Shown: positions 59,872 to 64,000 of the stretch, one piece after another
How the letters are laid out: each line of letters starts with the position of its first letter
Position numbering within the stretch: position 1 is the stretch's first letter
Source: Methanomassiliicoccales archaeon UBA147
GTDB lineage: Archaea; Thermoplasmatota; Thermoplasmata; SG8-5
DNA length: 64,000 bases
NCBI GenBank assembly: GCA_002496385.1
Contig: DAJR01000049.1
Span: 1 to 64,000 of the forward strand
Direction: 5' to 3'
Notes under the pieces: generated by a model
The model's input: the letters and a program-made list of their open reading frames with translations, nothing else
The model's database searches: none
What the model was told of the DNA's origin: nothing
Position numbers and translations under genes: made by a program

Positions 59872-60804
59872 TTAAAACATCCCCAGTATCTCGGCGCCGT
59901 ACTTCTGCGCACTGGCCTCGCCTATCCCGTATATGCCCTGGAGGTCCTCCAGGGTTTTCGGGTCCCGACTGGCTATCTCGGCGAGCGTCTTGTTCTTCAG
60001 GACGCAGTACCTGGGCTGGCCTATCTCCGCGGATTTCCTGTCGCGCCACTCTTTCAGTACCGCCTTGCGCCTCTCGACCTCCGAGATGTCCAGTTTGGAC
60101 TCTGCCTCGACCGGGACGTCTCCGCCGGCAAGGACGTCCAGGCCCTTGCTGGTGACGACCAGGACAGGGAATTCCGAGTCCTCGACATATGCGAGGTAGT
60201 TCTCCTGGATGAGCCAATCGACAAGGCTCAGCACTTCCTTCATGCTGGTCTCCTTTGCCACGCCGTAGGTGCCCAGCTTGGAGATGTTGATTGTCAGGAT
60301 CTTCTTCGAAACGGAACCTGTCAGCACCCTTGCGATGGTCGTCCGGCCGTAGTTCCCGCCGAGGTCGAACACACACTTGAGTATGGACATTGCCAGGCTG
60401 TTGGTCTGGCCGCCCGAGGGCACGCCCTGCATCGCCATGAGCTCGGTGAACTGGAGGGTGAGCTGCTGCCCGTCCTCCGTGGTCGCGAAGAACTCCAGTT
60501 CGGCGTCAGCCATGTTCCTTGCCAGGCTGATCTCGGCCCCGCCGTCGATGTAACACAGGGGGCGCACGCCGTTGCTCAGGTTGTGCACTATCACGGTGCC
60601 GTCCGGCCTTGCCGAGACAAGCACCTTGGCCTGGAATTCCTTCGTGACTGATGCATTGGCATATGTGCCTTTGCAATCGCCCACCAGGATGATGTTCTGC
60701 AGGTTCATTTCCTGCGTTTCGTTCTTTTTGCTGTTTGTTTCCGTTTTTGCGGTTTGTGTTTTCATTATTTCACTTCTGCATTCCGTTGTTTTCTTTGAAT
60801 GCAA
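59872..60804 (-). CDS. NucS-N-like / RQC / HRDC nucleic-acid-binding fusion without helicase
   Basis: Protein of 310 residues. Residues about 35-125 resemble the N-terminal DNA-binding domain of NucS: GDCKGTYANASV, then LVSARPDGTVIVHNLSNG and PLCYIDGGAEISL. Residues about 135-235 form an RQC winged helix: ILKCVFDLGGNYGRTTIARV, with a C-terminal FPVLVVTSKGLDVLAGG. Residues about 240-310 form an HRDC domain: YCVLKNKTLAEIASRDPKTL, then LQGIYGIGEASAQKYG. RecQ helicase and NucS nuclease cores are both missing. A TATA at about 60826-60835 puts transcription near ATG 60804; ATG 60765 (MKTQTAK) is an alternative. Probably a DNA-structure binding protein. Confidence 0.8.
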   Translation of the reverse strand: MHSKKTTECRSEIMKTQTAKTETNSKKNETQEMNLQNIILVGDCKGTYANASVTKEFQAKVLVSARPDGTVIVHNLSNGVRPLCYIDGGAEISLARNMADAELEFFATTEDGQQLTLQFTELMAMQGVPSGGQTNSLAMSILKCVFDLGGNYGRTTIARVLTGSVSKKILTINISKLGTYGVAKETSMKEVLSLVDWLIQENYLAYVEDSEFPVLVVTSKGLDVLAGGDVPVEAESKLDISEVERRKAVLKEWRDRKSAEIGQPRYCVLKNKTLAEIASRDPKTLEDLQGIYGIGEASAQKYGAEILGMF

Positions 60805-61002
60805 TAGGGTGATTCTGCCCTCAGTATATATAAAAAATTAATACATGTAACGTACAGTAGCAAAATAATGGAGAAAACAACGTGCAGAAGTGCATTTAAC
60901 GGAGGCCACCCTCCCCGTTCACACACAAAAGAATGAAGAAAAGCCTTCTGTGCAAGAGCACCTACATCGGGGCGCCTGGGTGATGTTGGTGATGGGCGCC
61001 AT

Positions 61003-61095
61003 ACCCGGCCCTCAGCGCCGAATTGTGTGCAATTCGGCTTGCTCGGATTGATGTTTACAGAATGCTTCTGAGCTACAATCCTCGTACAGGCGGGG
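61003..61095. repeat. Structured 93-bp repeat, copy 1
   Basis: The core has a perfect hairpin GCCGAATTG (61017-61025), loop TGTG, CAATTCGGC (61030-61038), then GGATTG (61045-61050) pairing with CAATCC (61076-61081), which encloses CAGAA/TTCTG. Outer flanks CCCGG.. and ..GCGGGG can pair. The fold is a three-way junction, RNA-like. Copy 2 starts exactly 155 bases later. Confidence 0.7.
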
Positions 61096-61157
61096 TTTGA
61101 AGGGAGAAATGTGCGCTGTGCATCACAATAGCCAGATTTTCAAAACCTGGCATTATC

Positions 61158-61250
61158 ACCCCGGCCTCAGCGCCGAATTGTGTGCAATTCGGCTTGCTCG
61201 GATTGATGTTCACAAAATGCTTCTGAGCCACAATCCTCGTACAGCCGGGG
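61158..61250. repeat. Structured 93-bp repeat, copy 2
   Basis: Same element as 61003-61095 with about four substitutions in the last 85 positions. Hairpin arms are at 61172-61180 and 61185-61193. The outer stem CCCCGGC/GCCGGGG is perfect here and imperfect in copy 1. Confidence 0.7.
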
Positions 61251-61321
61251 CATGGGGGTTGGGCGGGGTGCCTTGGTGAAGTCCCGGGAGACGAAAAGCG
61301 GGAGATTAAGGAATGCAATCT

Positions 61322-61591
61322 CTAAGCCTGGCATTTAGCAAGCTCTTCTGGAAGCCAGCAATTCGAATAATCCGAAATGTCAAATGAATAGTATGCAATT
61401 CGATAAGTAATGCTGTCAACCCCTAAATTCGACCAATCAATTCTCAGCATCTGAACGTAGAGTAAGTTGTCAGATTGCCCATTATCCAAAATATAATCGT
61501 AGTATGTAATATGGGGATTAATCGGCACTTTGTAAGTGACATTTAGTAAAATTGGATATGTAAGATTGGTTGCGATGTATCTTTGAAACAC
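61322..61591 (-). pseudogene. AT-rich ORF, probable frameshifted continuation of the RHH gene
   Basis: Open frame of 89 codons (begins GTG; MFQRYIATNLTYPILLNVTY) with no recognised domain and an AT-rich, Tyr/Asn/Ile-rich composition. The frame stays open upstream to a run of seven A residues (61604-61610 on the minus strand) inside the RHH ORF. A one-base slip there would join the two. It may therefore be the distal part of a broken or recoded gene rather than an independent protein. Confidence 0.4.
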
Positions 61592-61719
61592 TTCGTTGAT
61601 AGTAACATTTTTTTCAGGTTGGAAGGCGAGATTCCCTTCTTCTGGCAGTAGTCCTTGAACTTCACCGACTCCAGACGGGGGATGCGGGCGGATAGCACCG
61701 TGAAACTTTCGAGTCCCAT
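61543..61719 (-). CDS. Small ribbon-helix-helix protein
   Basis: ORF of 58 codons read from the sequence, starting MGLESFTVLSARIPRLESVK. The beginning, FTVLSARIPR then KFKDYCQKKGISPSNLKK, fits a CopG/Arc-type ribbon-helix-helix. It then passes through a seven-A run, after which the frame soon ends (KMLLSTKCFKD). AGTATATAAAC at about 61741-61751 (minus strand) is a TATA box, and the ATG at 61719 would be leaderless. Confidence 0.5.
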   Translation of the reverse strand: MGLESFTVLSARIPRLESVKFKDYCQKKGISPSNLKKMLLSTKCFKDTSQPILHIQFY

Positions 61720-61756
61720 GCTAAACAGGAATGCTTCGGAAGTTTATATACTTTCT

Positions 61757-61775
61757 TTGTCTACTGCATAGACAA
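61757..61775. promoter_or_regulatory. Palindrome upstream of the RHH gene TATA
   Basis: TTGTCTA (61757-61763), five bases, TAGACAA (61769-61775). It sits directly upstream of the TATA box of the RHH gene, a typical place for autoregulation by a ribbon-helix-helix dimer. Confidence 0.5.
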
Positions 61776-61855
61776 CTTAACCGACGATGGTGAAATCGCA
61801 TCTGGCTGGATCTGTTTCAGGCAGAACCCGACCGATAAATCGCCAATTCACCTAT

Positions 61856-63058
61856 CTACAATTCGCCAATCTTCGCTTCCTTCATCTGGTCCTCGATGAA
61901 CCTCTCCATGTCCTTCTTGCCTGGCAGTTCCAGCTTGTATTTGGAGACGAAGAGCTTGTTGTCCATGCCGGCAAGGGCGTACTCCGCCAGGGCGCGGTCG
62001 TTCCGGGCGCAGAGCAGTATCCCTACGGGTGGGTTATCCCCTTCCGACACCATGTTCTGCCTGTACCAGCTTACGTAGGTGTTGAGCTGGCCTATGTTCT
62101 CGTGGCTGAAATCCGCCAGCTTCAGTTCCACCAGGACATGGCACTTCAGTATCCGGTGGTAGAATACCAGGTCAATGAAATAGTGCGATTCGCCTATCAG
62201 TATGCGCTTCTGCCGTGCCTCGAAACAGAAACCTTCGCCAAGTTCCAGAAGGAAATCCTGGAGATTGTCCAGCAACCTATCCTCGAATGCGGACTCGCTC
62301 ATCACCTCGGCGGGTTTCAGGCCCAGGAACTCGAAGATGTAAGGGTCGCGGATGGCAAGGGCTGGTTCAGCAGTCTGGGCAGAGGTTCTGACCATTTCAG
62401 CCAGCTTCATTTTGTTTTTCGACAGGCCCGATCTCTCATAATACAATGAAGAGATTTGGCGCTTCAATTCTCTCACTGACCAGTTCCCGGATATGCATTG
62501 TGTCTCATAGAACAGCCGTTTAGTCGGGTCGTCTATCTGTGATAATTCGTCCAGATGTGTGAAAGAAAGGTTTTTAACCAGGACAATGCCGGCCGTGCGC
62601 AATTCGGGAGTCGCGGACTCCCGTTTCTCGGCCATTGGGATTTCGGTTGGCAATGAAAGGGGGAATTCGGGAGTCACTGCCTCCCGGATCTGAGGATATG
62701 CCTGGTAGAACTGCCTGAAACGGCGAAGTTCTCTCTCCCCAACCCGCGTCAAGTTCCTCGCAGCCAATTCCTTCGAAAGGGATTCCAACAGTCCCGCGCC
62801 GTACTTCGCTCGGTCCCTTCCGTTCTGCTCGTACTCGTGAATGTGATATCCTATGGCCCAGTTCCTGAGTGTGAGGCAGATGTTCACAGCCCTTCCTGCT
62901 CTGGCTGCCATTTGTTCATGCATCTGGCGGATCGATTCAACAAGGCTCTCGAACGTGAGTTTATTAGGTTGACTCCCCTTGCCATCCCCCTGCAAACTAT
63001 CTGTCACAACCTGCGACAGTTTTCCTGCAACAGTCACAGTCGAATTCTTCCCCGCCAT
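61856..63058 (-). CDS. DUF1016/YhcG-type PD-(D/E)xK nuclease
   Basis: Protein of 400 residues of the YhcG (RpnC-like) family. The N-terminal helical DUF1016_N domain (about 35-190) shows NWAIGYHIHEYEQNGRDRAK and RNLTRVGERELRRFRQFYQA. The C-terminal nuclease shows IGESHYFIDLVFYHRILKCH and VLVELKLADFSHENIGQLNT, with the D and ExK catalytic residues. These genes are often near type I restriction systems, as here (hsdR next to it). Probably horizontally acquired. Confidence 0.92.
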   Translation of the reverse strand: MAGKNSTVTVAGKLSQVVTDSLQGDGKGSQPNKLTFESLVESIRQMHEQMAARAGRAVNICLTLRNWAIGYHIHEYEQNGRDRAKYGAGLLESLSKELAARNLTRVGERELRRFRQFYQAYPQIREAVTPEFPLSLPTEIPMAEKRESATPELRTAGIVLVKNLSFTHLDELSQIDDPTKRLFYETQCISGNWSVRELKRQISSLYYERSGLSKNKMKLAEMVRTSAQTAEPALAIRDPYIFEFLGLKPAEVMSESAFEDRLLDNLQDFLLELGEGFCFEARQKRILIGESHYFIDLVFYHRILKCHVLVELKLADFSHENIGQLNTYVSWYRQNMVSEGDNPPVGILLCARNDRALAEYALAGMDNKLFVSKYKLELPGKKDMERFIEDQMKEAKIGEL

Positions 63059-63095
63059 AATTATTACTCCGTCATGCTAAGCATAAAGGTGCAGA

Positions 63096-63131
63096 TATAT
63101 AACCATTCAACAGGGGTGGGCGAAAGTATTT
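63096..63131 (-). promoter_or_regulatory. Shared-type promoter of the DUF1016 gene
   Basis: TATATAA (63096-63102), 15 bases, GGGCGAAAGTATTT (63118-63131). Same element, spacing and orientation as 59230-59265. Confidence 0.6.
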
Positions 63132-63147
63132 CGTCTAATCTGGATAA

Positions 63148-64000
63148 TCAAGCCACGCGTATCATATCGCACTTTTCGACAATTTCTTCTATGTCGGCCA
63201 GAGTGAATTTGTCGAGCGGGTTCCAATCCGCAATCGGCGAATGCCCGAAGTCCGGCATGACCAGGTGCTTCTTCACGGCAAAGACCTTTTTTAGGCTGAT
63301 AAGGAAATCGAGTTGCTTTGAATTATATTTCTTTGTTTGAATAATAAATTCATCGAACCTGGATTCTATCAGTGCCCTGGGGTCCTCCTCCCTTGTCAAT
63401 CCAATAATTTCCCAGAGGAACTGGATGAAATCTATGCCCTGGCGCTTCTGGATGTTCTCGATTGTCATCTCGGGGCGGAGTTCTCGCAGGGCCTTCTCCA
63501 GCTCCATCAGCTCGAACGAGGTTATGCCTTGGCCGTCCTTTATTTTCCTGGCCAGGGGATTCCCATTCAGGAACGCTTTCAGTTCCTCGTCCTCCTTGAT
63601 TTCCTTGACATAGGTTTCTCTGCCGAGCACGATATCTGGCTTGTCGACCAAAACTATCTCGCCGCGCTTCTCGTAGAACCGCATGAGCGGGGCAATCTCC
63701 CTGACCAGATACTCGACATCGTTGAAAGTGAGGTCTTCCCAGAAGTCCGGTTGCAATACTCTCATGAGCTTGTCCCGGTTGTTCCTGATTATGTCGAGAT
63801 TGTCCTTTACGATGACGTTCAGGACCATGGCTTCGACGTATTCCCGGACCTCTCCAATCTGCTCAAGCTTGCGTTCCAGCACAAAATAAAAGAGGCCTTC
63901 GACTTTCAGGATGAAGGACGAGATTCTCGGGTCGATGCCGTGGGTTGTGACTATCAAAGGCGAGATGTCATCGTACAAGTCCTGGATGTAATCGTCCAGG
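63148..64000 (-). CDS. hsdR: Type I restriction enzyme HsdR, C-terminal part (runs off the window)
   Basis: Partial protein, about 284 residues, open to the window end. ISPLIVTTHGIDPRISSFIL, EYVEAMVLNVIVKDNLDII, DFWEDLTFNDVEYLVREIAP and QGIDFIQFLWEIIGLTREED match the EcoEI_R_C-type C-terminal domain of HsdR, the translocase/nuclease subunit. The helicase and nuclease domains, and hsdM/hsdS, should lie beyond the right end. Confidence 0.82.
   Translation of the reverse strand, partial: LDDYIQDLYDDISPLIVTTHGIDPRISSFILKVEGLFYFVLERKLEQIGEVREYVEAMVLNVIVKDNLDIIRNNRDKLMRVLQPDFWEDLTFNDVEYLVREIAPLMRFYEKRGEIVLVDKPDIVLGRETYVKEIKEDEELKAFLNGNPLARKIKDGQGITSFELMELEKALRELRPEMTIENIQKRQGIDFIQFLWEIIGLTREEDPRALIESRFDEFIIQTKKYNSKQLDFLISLKKVFAVKKHLVMPDFGHSPIADWNPLDKFTLADIEEIVEKCDMIRVA

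Larger units (their letters stand above)
60805..61321. other. Non-coding gap with two structured repeats
   Basis: No credible ORF lies in these 517 bases. The first part is promoter sequence for the minus-strand gene ending at 59872. The rest holds two copies of a 93-bp structured repeat (listed separately) and a GGCGCC-bounded inverted repeat at about 60971-61000. Confidence 0.6.

Noticed and set aside
60572..60841. 89-codon plus-strand ORF
   Set aside because: Overlaps the promoter and 5' end of the NucS/RQC/HRDC gene on the other strand; no family features.
61003..61250. CRISPR array
   Set aside because: Only two long (93 bp) repeats with one spacer-like gap, no cas genes and no short regular repeat.
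61003..61250. Archaeal integron attC sites
   Set aside because: They fold as a three-way junction rather than a single attC hairpin. I could not identify R'/R'' boxes, and there is no integrase or cassette ORF between the copies.

Overview
The window is a chromosomal segment of an archaeon. The evidence includes TFB, Gar1, ribosomal proteins L7Ae, S28e and L24e, HerA, TiaS, DTD2-type deacylase, Tsr3, Trm112, type II GAPDH and a CheF-like protein. It also includes TATA-like boxes about 25 bases upstream of many start codons, which implies many leaderless mRNAs. Gene content and moderately high GC suggest a Thermoplasmatota-type euryarchaeon; that lineage is inference. No rRNA, tRNA, CRISPR or complete insertion sequence was seen.

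Layout. 0-7 kb: a large anchored surface protein, then a metal-homeostasis run (ZIP transporter, NikR-like regulator, CDF exporter, acetyltransferase). 7-20 kb: an AAA/TPR regulator, DEAD-box helicase, MATE pump, HerA, HDAC-like hydrolase, aminotransferase, MtaB-type methylthiotransferase, and the overlapping gar1-tfb pair. 20-30 kb: M18 aminopeptidase, a small zinc ribbon with dTMP kinase, D-aminoacyl-tRNA deacylase, KptA, an Lpd-like flavoprotein, and a second MATE pump with AhpD-like and fRMsr-like genes, divergent from an ArsR-type regulator. 30-32 kb: the rpl7ae-rps28e-rpl24e-ndk operon, with a k-turn in its leader. 32-50 kb: NrdG-like activase, carbamate kinase, HemK2/Mtq2-like methyltransferase, rhomboid protease, TiaS, a 1932-residue secreted subtilase, TruA, a SpoU methyltransferase, GAPDH, TrmO, Tsr3, Trm112, a TPR protein, an ion transporter and a toxin-antitoxin-like pair. 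Two inverted copies of an unusual intergenic repeat (33.6 and 47.4 kb) bracket much of this part.

50.5-57.6 kb is the most striking region. Seven tightly packed co-directional genes encode a CheF-like PH/winged-helix protein, a V4R-domain sensor, a KaiC-like ATPase, a roadblock-like protein, an 874-residue zinc-finger/coiled-coil/winged-helix scaffold and two paralogous proteins of about 205 residues sharing a C-x-x-H motif. The block ends in two perfect hairpins. No chemotaxis kinase or archaellum gene is present. It looks like an undescribed signal-transduction or spatial-organisation module.

58-64 kb is an accessory, defence-like island. It holds a Bro-N antirepressor-like gene flanked by direct repeats, a small membrane protein, a NucS-N/RQC/HRDC fusion, two copies of a structured 93-bp repeat, a ribbon-helix-helix ORF with a frameshifted remnant, a DUF1016 (YhcG) nuclease and the C-terminal part of a type I restriction HsdR that runs off the window. 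Two of these genes share the same upstream promoter element.

Housekeeping content is dominated by tRNA and rRNA modification. The novel content lies in the 50-57 kb cluster, the repeat families and the right-hand island.
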